Shown: positions 1-8,412, numbered from the stretch's first letter. The stretch: 64,000 nt of DNA from Variovorax paradoxus (GCF_009498455.1 NZ_CP045644.1:4653001-4717000); one strand, 5' to 3'. The notes: generated from the letters alone by a model not told the origin. Translations and numbers: made by a program.

Positions 1-135
1 GGCGTCGCCCAGGCCGAAGATGGGCTCGGCGATCTCGGCGTTGGTGGAGGGATTGAAGGCGCGCTGGGTGCCTGCGCTGCCGCGCACGGCGCTGGCGCCG
101 ATGAGCATGTCGCCGGTGAGGGTCATGGTGGTCAT
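1..135 (-). CDS. Aldehyde dehydrogenase (NADP+), N-terminal fragment at window edge
   Basis: Reading the minus strand from the ATG at 135 gives 45 residues that begin MTTMTLTGDMLIGASAVRG and run on into the left edge of the window, so the gene is truncated by the window. The string GDMLIG, then QRAFNPSTNAEIAEP, is what the N-terminus of 2,5-dioxovalerate (alpha-ketoglutarate semialdehyde) dehydrogenases looks like. These enzymes oxidise the semialdehyde to 2-oxoglutarate at the end of uronate or pentonate breakdown. The start could also be the second ATG at 126. It lies one base past the stop of the Dabb gene, so it is the last visible gene of the minus-strand operon 1702 to 1. The catalytic Cys and Glu are outside the window. 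Confidence 0.7.
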   Translation of the reverse strand, partial: MTTMTLTGDMLIGASAVRGSAGTQRAFNPSTNAEIAEPIFGLGDA

Positions 136-136
136 G

Positions 137-430
137 TCAAACGGTGTAGTCGACGGCGGCCCAGTCGAAGTAGGGCTTGAGATCTGCGACCAAGGCCTGG
201 TGCAAGGGATGGAACCGGTACTCGTCGAGCGCTGCGGCGCTCTCGACCTCGGACTCCAACACGTAGTCCCAGCTGATGGGGCGCACGAGTTCGTTCGCGG
301 CCACGCGCCAGTGGCGGATCGCGGGGATCTGCGCGCCCAGGGCAGCCATTCGCTCGGCCAGCGCGCCTTCACGCGCAGGGTCCTTCTCGACGTCCGTCTT
401 GCGTCGAAAGAGCACGACGTGGCGGATCAT
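137..430 (-). CDS. Dabb-family (stress-responsive alpha/beta-barrel) small protein
   Basis: A 97-residue protein beginning MIRHVVLFRRKTDVEKD. The opening 'IRHVVLFR-K' and the later 'SWDYVLESEVESAAALDEYRFHPLHQ' match the Dabb ferredoxin-like barrel family, where the conserved His sits in the first strand and 'Y..HP.H' lies near the dimer interface. Some members act as small cyclases or isomerases, and most are uncharacterised. Its ATG overlaps the stop of the upstream NTF2-like gene by 4 bases (ATGA), so the two are translationally coupled. The partner enzymes suggest a role in sugar-acid catabolism, but the reaction is unknown. Confidence 0.8.
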   Translation of the reverse strand: MIRHVVLFRRKTDVEKDPAREGALAERMAALGAQIPAIRHWRVAANELVRPISWDYVLESEVESAAALDEYRFHPLHQALVADLKPYFDWAAVDYTV

Positions 431-879
431 TTGGCAGCCCCTTCGCTCTTGAGCGCGTAGCCACGCCCGACGTAGTCGAAGCCGACCAGTTCGTTGATCG
501 GAGTGCCCTTGTCGGCCGGCGAGGCGTAGTAGGCGCGGATCTCCTTGATCTTGCCGTTCTCGAAGTCGTACCACTCGGCGCCGCGCAGCGCCGTGCCGCT
601 CCTGTTCTTCCAGTGCGTCCACTCGATCATGGCCTCGGGCTTGTCGTGGCTGATCAGGATGCGCTCGATGGTCCATTGCGAGCCCAAGGTCTCCACGCAC
701 CAGATCCATTTCTTCGCGATGGTGTCGGCCGTGCGCCAGGGCACCTCGGGCAGGCCGGCCGGGAAGTAGTGCACAGCGTCGGGCGTGAAGCAGTCGATCA
801 GCGCCTGGTAGTCGGCCGCATTGCAGGCGTCGAAGTAGCGGCGGATCAGGCCGTCGTAGTCGTCGGGGGTGTAGGTCAT
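427..879 (-). CDS. Nuclear transport factor 2-like / SnoaL-like protein
   Basis: A 150-residue protein starting MTYTPDDYDGLIRRYFDACNA. Features typical of the SnoaL/NTF2-like cone fold are the N-terminal helix with 'YFDACNAADYQALIDCFTPDAVHYFPAG', then 'EWTHWKNRSGTALRGAEWYDFENGKIKEIRAYY' in the last strands. Family members are small isomerases, hydrolases or binding proteins. It lies 13 bases downstream of the RraA-like gene and overlaps the Dabb gene, so it belongs to the same minus-strand operon. Substrate not deducible. Confidence 0.8.
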   Translation of the reverse strand: MTYTPDDYDGLIRRYFDACNAADYQALIDCFTPDAVHYFPAGLPEVPWRTADTIAKKWIWCVETLGSQWTIERILISHDKPEAMIEWTHWKNRSGTALRGAEWYDFENGKIKEIRAYYASPADKGTPINELVGFDYVGRGYALKSEGAAK

Positions 880-892
880 GTCTCTTTCCGGT

Positions 893-1702
893 TCAGCGTG
901 CGCCGACGGGCTGCACGGGCTTGATCTCGGGGCGGCCGGCGGCCACCCATTCCTCGTGCTGGCGGCGCGTGGCGTCGCTGGGCGGGTACAGGCCCCACAG
1001 CGCCTCGCCGGCCTGCACGCGCAGGGCCAGGTAGGCCTCGATGTCGTCGCGCTTCTCGCACAGGTCGGCCATCTCCTCGGCCAGGTGGGCGGGGATCACG
1101 GTGATGTTGTCGCCGTCGCCATGGATCACGTCGCCGGGGTACACGGCCACGCCGGCGCAGCCGATCGGGACCTGCAGGTCGGCCACGTGGTGGTAGGAAA
1201 GCCGTGTGGTCGCGGTCACGCCGGTGCACCAGATCGGGAAATGCATGTCCGACAACTCGGTGCCATCGCGAAAGCTGCCGTCGGTGACCACACCGCGCGC
1301 GCCGCGCATCATCATGCGCGTGATGAGCATGTTGCCCATCGATGCGGCGCGGCCGTCCTTGTTGCTGTCGATCACCAGCACGTGGCCGGGTTCGATCTGC
1401 TCCACACCTACCCACTGCAGGTTGTCGGCGCTCGGCTCGGTCGTGAGATTGCCGTATACGTCGACGTCTTCTCGTGCAGGAATGAAGCGCATCGTGTAGG
1501 CCCGGCCTGCGAAAGGTTTGATCTTCTTGTTCAGCGGCGTCAAGCCGTGCAGCACCGGCTGGCGAAATCCCTTGATGTAGAGCTGCGTGGTGAGCGAGCC
1601 GCTCGTGGCCTTTGCGAGGCGGTCGAGCACCGCATCGGGCACGAAGGGAGCGGGTGCACGCTGGGGAATGCTGGCCAGCGGCTTGGGCGGGGACGTCGTC
1701 AT
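893..1702 (-). CDS. RraA-like / 4-hydroxy-4-methyl-2-oxoglutarate aldolase family protein
   Basis: A 269-residue protein with the RraA/HMG-aldolase (dimethylmenaquinone methyltransferase-like) fold. Visible signatures are 'GRAYTMRFIPARED', 'VLVIDSNKDGRAASMGNMLITRMMMRGARGVVTDGSFRD' and 'PIGCAGVAVYPGDVIHGDGDNITVIP'. In family aldolases the G-x-x-x-T-x-G-x-x-R-D stretch and the nearby 'GD..-.D.DG' bind a divalent metal and pyruvate or oxaloacetate. The 'VVTDGSFRD' and 'GDVIHGDGD' segments keep those Asp and Arg residues. It heads the minus-strand operon running to the aldehyde dehydrogenase, divergent from the IclR-SMP30 gene, 174 bases away. It probably catalyses a retro-aldol or decarboxylation step on a sugar-acid intermediate. 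It is not an RNase E regulator despite the name. Confidence 0.8.
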   Translation of the reverse strand: MTTSPPKPLASIPQRAPAPFVPDAVLDRLAKATSGSLTTQLYIKGFRQPVLHGLTPLNKKIKPFAGRAYTMRFIPAREDVDVYGNLTTEPSADNLQWVGVEQIEPGHVLVIDSNKDGRAASMGNMLITRMMMRGARGVVTDGSFRDGTELSDMHFPIWCTGVTATTRLSYHHVADLQVPIGCAGVAVYPGDVIHGDGDNITVIPAHLAEEMADLCEKRDDIEAYLALRVQAGEALWGLYPPSDATRRQHEEWVAAGRPEIKPVQPVGAR

Positions 1703-1876
1703 GAAGGCTGTCTCAAATGGTGGGATCGGACGAGACCACAGGTCATCGCAAGGGTGGAATGCTCACTGTAAGGAGAGAGGTCCAAAAATAGAATGGGCCG
1801 CAGTTGCGTTGCCGCCATGCACGGCACACCCAGTACCGCTATCTGAGACAAACAGGCAAACAAGGGCTTCATCACC

Positions 1877-3472
1877 ATGGCCACCACTCCCGGCGAGGGC
1901 ACCGGTGCCCTCGAAAAGGCACTCGACGTGCTCGACGCCATCGGTTCCGCGCCCGAAGGGCTGGGCCAGAGCGAGCTGGCCGAGCAGCTCGACCTGCCGC
2001 GCACCACCGTCTATCGCCTGCTTGCCACGCTGGTCGCGCGCGGGCTGGTGCGGCGCGATCCGCTGCGCAAGGTCTACTGCCTGGGTTTCCGCTGCTTCGA
2101 AATGGCGCGCCAGGCCTATGCCATGCCCGACCTGGTGGCGGCCGCCGCGTTCGAACTGCGCGCGCTGCGCGACCTCACAGGCGAGACAAGCTACCTGGCC
2201 GCGCTCGATGGACGGGAGGTCATTTCACTGGAGCGCTGCGATGGCGCCCACAGCCAGCGCTCGGCTGCCGTGCTCGGCCAGCGCAAGCCGGTGCATTGCA
2301 CCAGTCAGGGCAAGGCGATCCTCTCGGCCATGCCCGACGGGGCACGTGACGCCATCGTGCGTGATGTGGTGCTGAAGCCGCTCACGCCGCTCACCATCAC
2401 CGACCGGCGCCGCCTGCAGGCCGAGCTGCGCATCACCCGGGCGCGCGGCTACGCCATCGACGACGAGGAAATCGTGCTCGGCGTGCGCTGCGTGGGCGCG
2501 CCAGTGGTCGATGCCGCGGGGCAGGTGCGGGGGGCAATCAGTGTCGCGGGACCGGCCTATCGGCTCACGCGGGCCCGGCTCGAATTGCTCGGCCCCGAAG
2601 TGGCCGAGGCCGCGCGCCGTGTCGGTGCGCAGTTGCAGCCGGCCGGCAACGACCCGGCACCGAGCACCGAAGCAGCGTTGACGGCACTGCCGGGCCACTG
2701 GGCGTTTCATGGCGCGCACCCGCTCTGGTCGGCCGATGGCCGAAGCTTCTGGTGGGCCGATGCGCTCGCGCCCTCTGTACACCTGCATGCAAACGGGCAG
2801 GACCACGAGGTGGCGACGATCGAGGCGCCCGTGGTCGCGTTGCTGCGCCATGAACACGACGTGATCGCGGTGCACGAGCGCGGCGCGCAGCGCATCTCGG
2901 CCAACGGGCAGTCGTTGCCTTTCGAGCCATGGCTTGCGGGGCAGGTGCTCGCGGCCTGCAACGGCGAGGACAGCATGGTCTGGGCTGCGTTGGCCCTGCC
3001 CGAGGCCGGCTCCGCCATCGGCCGCCTGCGCGACGACGGCACGCTCGACGTGCAGTGGCGCATGGGCGAGACAGTGCAGGCCCTCGGCTGGCACGCGCAG
3101 GAGCAGACCCTATACGCCACGGCGCCGGGCTCTGGGACGATCCTTCGGCTTCAGCCGGGGCAGGGCGCCATGCGCCGCCTGGCGACTGTGCCCAAGGGAT
3201 CGGGACGCGTAAGCGGGTTGGCGTTCGACGCGCAGGGCGGAATCTGGACCGCGCTGTTCGACGGCTGGAGCGTGGCGCGTTTCACCGCCGACGGGCAACT
3301 CGACCGGGTAATCGGCCTGCCGGTTCCGTGCGCGACCGACCTGGCGTTTGCACCGGCTGCCGACGGCGAAAAGGGCGAGAGGCTGGTGATCACGACCGCG
3401 CGACATAGCGTGCCGCTCGACACGCTGACAAGCGCCCCGCTATCCGGGAGGTTGTTCGCTCTCGATGTATGA
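1877..3472 (+). CDS. IclR-type transcriptional regulator fused to SMP-30/gluconolactonase-like domain
   Basis: A 531-residue protein, about twice the normal IclR length. Residues about 11-75 form the winged helix ('LGQSELAEQLDLPRTTVYRLLATL'), and about 80-250 the IclR effector domain ('SQGKAILSAMPDGARDAIV', 'GVRCVGAPVVDAAGQVRGAISVAGPAYRL'). From about 270 to the end there is an SMP-30/LRE-like beta-propeller ('HPLWSADGRSFWWAD', 'VSGLAFDAQGGIWTALFDGWSVARF', 'VPCATDLAFAP'). The ORF is open throughout, with no internal frameshift, so the fusion looks genuine. SMP-30 enzymes hydrolyse aldonolactones using a divalent metal. Here the domain could be a lactone sensor or an enzyme. Divergent from the RraA operon, which it probably controls. 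ATG at 1877 chosen because upstream ORF extensions lack the HTH context. Confidence 0.85.
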   Translation: MATTPGEGTGALEKALDVLDAIGSAPEGLGQSELAEQLDLPRTTVYRLLATLVARGLVRRDPLRKVYCLGFRCFEMARQAYAMPDLVAAAAFELRALRDLTGETSYLAALDGREVISLERCDGAHSQRSAAVLGQRKPVHCTSQGKAILSAMPDGARDAIVRDVVLKPLTPLTITDRRRLQAELRITRARGYAIDDEEIVLGVRCVGAPVVDAAGQVRGAISVAGPAYRLTRARLELLGPEVAEAARRVGAQLQPAGNDPAPSTEAALTALPGHWAFHGAHPLWSADGRSFWWADALAPSVHLHANGQDHEVATIEAPVVALLRHEHDVIAVHERGAQRISANGQSLPFEPWLAGQVLAACNGEDSMVWAALALPEAGSAIGRLRDDGTLDVQWRMGETVQALGWHAQEQTLYATAPGSGTILRLQPGQGAMRRLATVPKGSGRVSGLAFDAQGGIWTALFDGWSVARFTADGQLDRVIGLPVPCATDLAFAPAADGEKGERLVITTARHSVPLDTLTSAPLSGRLFALDV

Positions 3473-3704
3473 ATGGCCTTCGGAGCAACTGCCTTCGAGC
3501 AGAGGGTCAGGGATCCCACCGTGTTCACGGTTGCATGCGATCCGGGCTGCGTGCAACCGCGCTCAGGCGCAAGTCTTGGCGATCGCGTCGAGCCTCGCAC
3601 GCGTTCTCCCGATCCCGCTTCCCCTGGACCCCGACATCGTGGGACCGTGCGGGGTGCGAAGGTTCTATCTGCCAAAACAATACTCTGAATTGCTGCGATT
3701 GCAT
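3473..3704. other. Intergenic region between IclR-SMP30 and the gentisate operon
   Basis: No convincing gene is present. The three overlapping short frames between 3465 and 3729 have no recognisable motif and contradict one another. The region marks the switch from the sugar-acid locus to the aromatic genes and could contain an old insertion boundary. Confidence 0.4.
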
Positions 3705-3732
3705 TGAGGAATTGGTGCGGAATTCCTAGACT
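3705..3732 (+). promoter_or_regulatory. Candidate promoter with inverted repeat ahead of the gentisate operon
   Basis: A perfect inverted repeat AGGAATT-N7-AATTCCT occupies 3707-3727. It overlaps a sigma-70-like pair, TTGAGG at 3705-3710 and TAGACT at 3727-3732, spaced 16 bases. The AATT-N7-AATT core also fits the T-N11-A form of LysR boxes. The nearby NahR-like LysR regulator (6921-7823) is the obvious candidate ligand, but the pairing is inferred. It leaves a 187-base leader before the ATG at 3920. Confidence 0.45.
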
Positions 3733-3919
3733 TTGCCGATGCAGGATCACCGGACCGCAGCGTCGTAGAGGAGACAGCAGGGCGTCTCGATCAACAGCGG
3801 TCAGGGCCACCCTTCGTCTTCGACATTTGGCCAATGCGCCGGTCCGTCTCCTTTTCGCCAAGGATGCAAACGGCTCGGTGCCGCATGTCCTCCAACCTTC
3901 AAATTCGATCGAGCTACTC

Positions 3920-4780
3920 ATGAAAATCTGCCGTTTTGACGATAACCGCCTTGGTCTTGTCGAGGGCGATGTCGTCCGCGATGTGAGCGCAGCGCTGGAC
4001 GTCTTGCCAACGTACAGGTATCCCCTGCCCAGCGTTGATCCATTGATCGCCCATCTGCCGCAAGTGATGGAGCGAATCCGTAGCGTCGCTGCATCCGCTG
4101 AGTCCTTGCCGCTGGCTGGTCGCCGCTTCCTTTCTCCGGTTGCCAATCCTGGAAAGGTCATCGCAGCACCTGTGAACTATCGCAAGCATCTGGAGGAAGC
4201 GCGTGCTGATGCCTCAATCCACTTCGACAGCCAGGTCGCAGAGATTCAGAGGATTGGCCTCTTCCTGAAGGCGAACAGCTCCGTCGTCGGTACCAGTCAC
4301 GGAGTCGAGATCGAGCATCCGGAACGCCGCAACGACCATGAGGCCGAACTGGTGCTTGTCATTGGCAAGCGCGGCCGAAACATTTCTCGCGAGCGTGCCT
4401 ACGAACACATCGCGGCGTATTGCGGTGGGCTCGATATGACCGTGCGAGGGCCGGAGGAGCGCAGCATGCGCAAGTCGATCGACACGTACACAGTGTTGAG
4501 CCCCTGGATCGTGACCGCAGATGAATTGCGCAATCCACAGGAACTCGATTTCTGGCTCACGGTGAACGACGAGCCCCGTCAGCGGGCGAACACCCGAGAT
4601 CTCGTGTTCGACATCCCGACGCTCATCGAGTTGGCATCTTCTTACTACACGCTCGAACCGGGAGACCTGTTCTTCACTGGCACGCCCGATGGTGTCGGCC
4701 GGGTGGTGAGCGGCGACCTGATCCGCGCCGAGTTCGAGGGCATCGGGCGTATGGAAGTCTCCGTGCGGAACGCGCTGTGA
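3920..4780 (+). CDS. Fumarylacetoacetate hydrolase family protein (probable maleylpyruvate/fumarylpyruvate hydrolase)
   Basis: A 286-residue FAH-family protein. The ATG at 3920 gives the usual N-terminus 'MKICRFDDNRLGLVEGD'; the frame stays open upstream but has no family similarity. Metal ligands are visible as E141 and E143 in 'DHEAELVLVIGKRGR' and D172 in 'GGLDMTVRGPE'. 'LEPGDLFFTGTPDGVG' is the conserved C-terminal loop. In gentisate pathways this family cleaves fumarylpyruvate (or maleylpyruvate directly) to pyruvate and fumarate or maleate. It overlaps the downstream gentisate 1,2-dioxygenase by 4 bases (GTGA), which supports that role. No maleylpyruvate isomerase is seen nearby, so direct maleylpyruvate hydrolysis is possible. 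Confidence 0.85.
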   Translation: MKICRFDDNRLGLVEGDVVRDVSAALDVLPTYRYPLPSVDPLIAHLPQVMERIRSVAASAESLPLAGRRFLSPVANPGKVIAAPVNYRKHLEEARADASIHFDSQVAEIQRIGLFLKANSSVVGTSHGVEIEHPERRNDHEAELVLVIGKRGRNISRERAYEHIAAYCGGLDMTVRGPEERSMRKSIDTYTVLSPWIVTADELRNPQELDFWLTVNDEPRQRANTRDLVFDIPTLIELASSYYTLEPGDLFFTGTPDGVGRVVSGDLIRAEFEGIGRMEVSVRNAL

Positions 4781-5835
4781 ATACACCGAACGCTTCTCTC
4801 GCCAAGGTGGGCGGCGAAGGGCAACAACTGCAGCGCCGCGCGTTCTACGACCGCATTGGGGAAGCCCACTGCACGCCACTCTGGGAAGTGCTGCATGGCT
4901 TGGTCACCAAGGAACCCAATACGCCATGCCTGCCCAACCTTTGGCAATGGCAGCAACTCTGGCCTTGGTTGCAGGAGAGCGGTCGACTGATCTCGGCCAA
5001 GGAGGCCGAGCGCCGCGTCCTGGTGCTGGAGAATCCGGGGCTGCGCGGACGAACGCGTATCACGCACAGCCTCTATGCCGGCCTGCAGTTGATCTTGCCG
5101 GGTGAACTCGCCCCTGCGCATCGCCATTCGCAATCGGCGCTGCGCTTCATGATGCACGGCTCCGGCGCCTATACGACAGTCGATGGCGAGCAAGTCACGA
5201 TGAGCGAAGGCGACTTCATCATCACTCCGTCGTGGGCCTTTCACGAACACGGCAACACCACCGATGAGCCGATGGTGTGGCTTGATGGCCTGGATCTTCC
5301 GATCGTCGAGGTGCTCGACGCCCAGTTTCGGGAAGACGGGGCCACCGAGCAGGTTGCGCAACAGCACGCCGGCACCAACCTCGCGCGGTTCGGAAACACG
5401 ATGAAGCCGATCGGATACAAGAGCCGAACGAAGACATCACCGTTGTTTTGGTATCCCTATGCACGCACGCGCGAGGCATTGGAGGTGCTGCGCAACAGCG
5501 AAGATCCGCACCCGAGCTGGGGCCACAAACTTCAGTACACGAATCCCGTCACGGGCGATTGGGCGATTCCGACCATCGGTACGTGCATGCAGTTGCTGCC
5601 GGGCGGTTTCGTTGGCGCCAGCTATGGCTCCACCGATTCCACCGTCTATGCCGTCGTGGAGGGCACTGGCCGGTGCGTCATCGACGGACGGGAACTGGCC
5701 TTCGGACCCAAGGATGTGTTCGTGTGTCCCTCCTGGATGCGCTACCGCTTGGAAGCAGACTCGGACACTGTCCTCTTCAGCTTTTCCGATCGCCCGGTGC
5801 AAGAAGCACTCGACCTCTGGCGAGAGCGGTTCTGA
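4777..5835 (+). CDS. Gentisate 1,2-dioxygenase (bicupin ring-cleavage dioxygenase)
   Basis: A 352-residue bicupin starting at GTG 4777, coupled to the FAH gene. The first cupin holds the Fe(II) site H115, H117 and H156 ('APAHRHSQSALRF', 'PSWAFHEHG'). The stretch 'LRFMMHGSGAYTTVDGEQVTMSEGDFI' and the second cupin 'MQLLPGGFVGASYGSTDSTVYAVVEGTGRCVID' are characteristic of gentisate and 1-hydroxy-2-naphthoate dioxygenases. The expected reaction is O2-dependent cleavage of gentisate to maleylpyruvate. Length is usual for the family. The FAH neighbour, and a NahR-like regulator 1.1 kb downstream, make gentisate the best substrate guess. Salicylate or 1-hydroxy-2-naphthoate are alternatives in the same family. 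Confidence 0.88.
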   Translation: MNTPNASLAKVGGEGQQLQRRAFYDRIGEAHCTPLWEVLHGLVTKEPNTPCLPNLWQWQQLWPWLQESGRLISAKEAERRVLVLENPGLRGRTRITHSLYAGLQLILPGELAPAHRHSQSALRFMMHGSGAYTTVDGEQVTMSEGDFIITPSWAFHEHGNTTDEPMVWLDGLDLPIVEVLDAQFREDGATEQVAQQHAGTNLARFGNTMKPIGYKSRTKTSPLFWYPYARTREALEVLRNSEDPHPSWGHKLQYTNPVTGDWAIPTIGTCMQLLPGGFVGASYGSTDSTVYAVVEGTGRCVIDGRELAFGPKDVFVCPSWMRYRLEADSDTVLFSFSDRPVQEALDLWRERF

Positions 5836-5917
5836 GCTAAAGAAGGCATGGGGCGCTGGCATGGGGCCCTGGGACGTGCAGGAACGTCGAAGGCAATAGT
5901 TCAAAGAGAGACAAAAA

Positions 5918-6879
5918 ATGACTCGGCTTCTCGGAATCCTCCTCGGCGTCCTGGTCATGCTGGCGGCACCTGCCCAAGCAGAGGAGTGGCCCGCCAAGCC
6001 GATCAGGATGATCGTGCCCTTCCCGGCGGGCGGCCCGACGGACTTCATCGCAAGGGAGTCCGCTGAGATCCTTCGCCGGGAATTGAAGCAACCGGTTGTC
6101 GTCGAGAACCGAGCGGGTGGCAACGGTGTGCTCGGCCTGAACGTGTTGGCCAAGGCACCCGCGGACGGCTATACCATTGGCCTCGTGTCGATCACGCTCG
6201 CGATCGCGCCGCACCTGGGACGTCCTTTGATCCATTCAAGGACTTTGCTCCGATTACCAATATTGCCTCCACGACGCCGGTTCTGATCACGCAGCCTGAC
6301 AGTTTGTTCAGAGATCTGCGCGAACTGGCCGGCTACGCCAGAGCGAACCCGGGCAAGGTTGCTTATGGCACACCGGGCGTCGGCACGGTTCCTCACTTGG
6401 CCGCTGAACTGTTCCAGATTGAAGGCCGCGTCCAACTCAATCATGTCCCCTACAAGGGGGCGACGCAGCAGATCCAGGACCTGATCGGCGGCCTCACCCA
6501 AGTCGACTTCCAGAGTTCGCTTGCGGTGGCGCTTCCGCATCTGCAGTCGGGACGCATCAAGGCGATCGCAGTGCTCTCGGAGCAGCGTTCACCCTTGTTG
6601 CCGCAAGTTCCGACGGCCAAGGAGTCGGGCTATCCGACCATGGTGGTGGCGCCCTGGTTTGGCCTCGGCGCCCCGGCCGGTGTCCCAGGCAGCATGGTCG
6701 AACGCATGCACGCCGCGTTGGTGAAGGGGCTGTCCAGCAAAGAAATCGATGCAAAGTTTGTCAGCCTCGGTTTCACGCTGTCGCCTAGCGCGTCGCCGGC
6801 AGACTTCGCAGCCCAGATCAGATCCGAGCACGCGCGATGGGGCAAGATCATCAAGGCAGCGAACGTCAAAAACGAATAG
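5918..6879 (+). pseudogene. Bug/TctC tripartite-transporter solute-binding protein, disrupted by a one-base frameshift
   Basis: The first part (from ATG 5918) has a signal peptide 'MTRLLGILLGVLVMLAAPAQA' and the Bug start 'EWPAKPIRMIVPFPAGGPTDFIAR'. After 'LAIAPHLG' the frame goes wrong at about 6218-6220. Reading from ACG at 6220 in the -1 frame restores 'TSFDPFKDFAPITNIASTTPVLITQ', and the rest of the protein then follows in that frame to 6879 ('NPGKVAYGTPGVGTVPHLAAELF', 'VPYKGATQQIQDLIGG'). A single missing base explains everything; both halves are intact otherwise, so this is a recent mutation or a sequencing error. The family binds carboxylates for TctAB or acts as a sensor. Located just after the dioxygenase, with an RBS-like stretch before 5918. 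Confidence 0.85.
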
Positions 6880-6920
6880 TGACGGCGCGGCGCCGTAACG
6901 CCGCGCGTTGTCCACTGGAA

Positions 6921-7823
6921 CTACCCGCGACCGAAGAGCAAGGCGACCTGTTCGCGCAGCCACCTGTTTCGTGGATCTTGGTCGTAGCGGCGGTGCCAGT
7001 GTTGCTGTATTGGGAACTTGGGGATCTGGTAAGGGGGGGCTACGACCACGACGCGGTCAGTGCCCGCGAACACGCGGCCCACAGGCGTGGGAACTGTCGC
7101 AATCATGTCCGTCGAAGCGACGATGATCGGCAGCGTGAGAAAGTGCGTGCTGCGAAGGCGGACCTTGCGCACGATGTTCCTGCGGTCCAGATAGTTGTCC
7201 ACCAGTTCCTGGCTGCGAGTCGGAGACTCCACGACCACGTGCTCGAGTTCGGAGAAGGCGGCCTTGGTGAGATGGCTTGCCACAGGATGCCCCGCTCGCA
7301 GGATGCAGGAAAAACCATGCAGCATCAATCGCTGCTTCAAGAACGCGCTGCTCCTGAGGTCTGGAAGGTAGCCCAGCGCCAAGTCGACCTGGCCCGCCTC
7401 CATCGCCACTTCGAGTTCTCGTGGCGAATAAGACGCGGCTTGGAAAGTTGCATGCGGAGCAAGGCTTCGAAAGGCCTCCACCAGCGTCGGGAGGAAAACC
7501 ATTTCACCTACGTCTTGCATCGCAAAGCGAAACTCCGTCTTTGCCTCGGCTGCAACAAAGAAAGGGGCTTTCAAGACCTTCTCGTGGATACGGTGCAGCA
7601 TCGCACGGGCTTCATCCGCAAGTTCCAATCCACGGGCTGTGGGCTGCATTCCCCCTGCGGCTCGAACGAACAGTGGGTCGCCAAATTGCTGGCGCAAACG
7701 AACGAGGGCCGAACTCAGCCCCGGCTGGCTCATCTTCAATTTTTGAGCGGCGCGCGTAACACTGCGCGTCTCGTCCAGCGCGGCAATAACGGCCAGCAAA
7801 TTCAGGTCAAAAGTGCCCTTCAT
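6921..7823 (-). CDS. LysR-family transcriptional regulator, NahR/NagR-like
   Basis: A 300-residue LysR protein. The ATG at 7823 gives 'MKGTFDLNLLAVIAALDETRSVTRAAQKLKMSQPGLSSALVRLRQQFGDPLFVRAAGGMQPT', the LysR winged helix with the 'FDLNLL' start typical of the NahR/NodD branch. The effector half 'FRFAMQDVGEMVFLPTLVEAF' and 'VDLALGYLPDLRSSAFLKQRLM' also resembles NahR, the salicylate-responsive activator of naphthalene operons. Longer upstream starts run into the MarR gene and lack similarity. Convergent with the Bug pseudogene and downstream of MarR on the same strand. Probably activates the gentisate operon (3920-5835) or the long operon from 8489 in response to an aromatic acid. Confidence 0.85.
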   Translation of the reverse strand: MKGTFDLNLLAVIAALDETRSVTRAAQKLKMSQPGLSSALVRLRQQFGDPLFVRAAGGMQPTARGLELADEARAMLHRIHEKVLKAPFFVAAEAKTEFRFAMQDVGEMVFLPTLVEAFRSLAPHATFQAASYSPRELEVAMEAGQVDLALGYLPDLRSSAFLKQRLMLHGFSCILRAGHPVASHLTKAAFSELEHVVVESPTRSQELVDNYLDRRNIVRKVRLRSTHFLTLPIIVASTDMIATVPTPVGRVFAGTDRVVVVAPPYQIPKFPIQQHWHRRYDQDPRNRWLREQVALLFGRG

Positions 7824-7890
7824 GCGGGGATCCTGTCGATGGTGGTGAAGACGCCGGCATTGCCGCCCCCAGGGCTTGTGACGCGCTGTG

Positions 7891-8370
7891 CTACGCCTCG
7901 TCGGGAGCCACTTTGGCCAACAGCTCCAGCAACTGCTGGCGTTCCTTCGAGGTGAGGCGCTCCGCGATGTTTTTTTCACATGCGGCGAATGCAGCTTGGT
8001 AGCGCTTGAGATCGATCTGGCCGGATTCGCTCAGATGAAGGGCATATACGCGGCGGTCCGACGTTGCGGCTCGCCGCACAAGACCTCTTCGCTCGAGGTC
8101 GTCCACCACCTTGACGACGCTCGGTCCGGCAATGTTCAGCAGACCGCCGAGCGCAACCTGGCTGATGCCAGCGTTGGCCCCGATGGTCAGGAGTGCGGCA
8201 AAGCGCGCCGGGGAAATTCCCGGGTCGACGAAGCGGGCGAGCGACTCGTCACAACGGACTTGCGCGCGCTTGATCGCAAAGGCCATTGACGCGGCCAACA
8301 CGGGACTTGGTTTGGGCGTCTGTTCGGCGCCAGCCTGGGGCGCACTGGCTGAAAGAGAGGATTTCAACAT
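7891..8370 (-). CDS. MarR-family transcriptional regulator
   Basis: A 159-residue MarR protein with winged-helix signature 'ISPARFAALLTIGANAGISQVALGGLLNIAGPSVVKVVDDLERRGLVRRAATSDRRVYALHLSESGQ'. It has the 'DxRxxxLxLTxxG'-like wing. It is transcribed divergently from the long catabolic operon starting at 8489. The shared 118-base intergenic region holds a promoter and a perfect 15-bp palindrome (8461-8475). MarR repressors such as CouR, FerR and HcaR answer to hydroxycinnamoyl-CoA thioesters in comparable operons, so a CoA-thioester ligand is a reasonable guess. 67 bases separate its stop from the LysR start, so they may be co-transcribed. Confidence 0.88.
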   Translation of the reverse strand: MLKSSLSASAPQAGAEQTPKPSPVLAASMAFAIKRAQVRCDESLARFVDPGISPARFAALLTIGANAGISQVALGGLLNIAGPSVVKVVDDLERRGLVRRAATSDRRVYALHLSESGQIDLKRYQAAFAACEKNIAERLTSKERQQLLELLAKVAPDEA

Positions 8371-8412
8371 CGTGGCGTAAGGGTAAGTACGAGGGGGGAG
8401 TTGGCTTCATTC

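Noticed and set aside
893..1702. Regulator of ribonuclease E activity
   Set aside because: The name RraA is inherited from the fold; operon context and length (269) point to the aldolase/decarboxylase branch.
3465..3729. Three overlapping small ORFs after the IclR-SMP30 gene
   Set aside because: No motif, no RBS, mutually exclusive frames.
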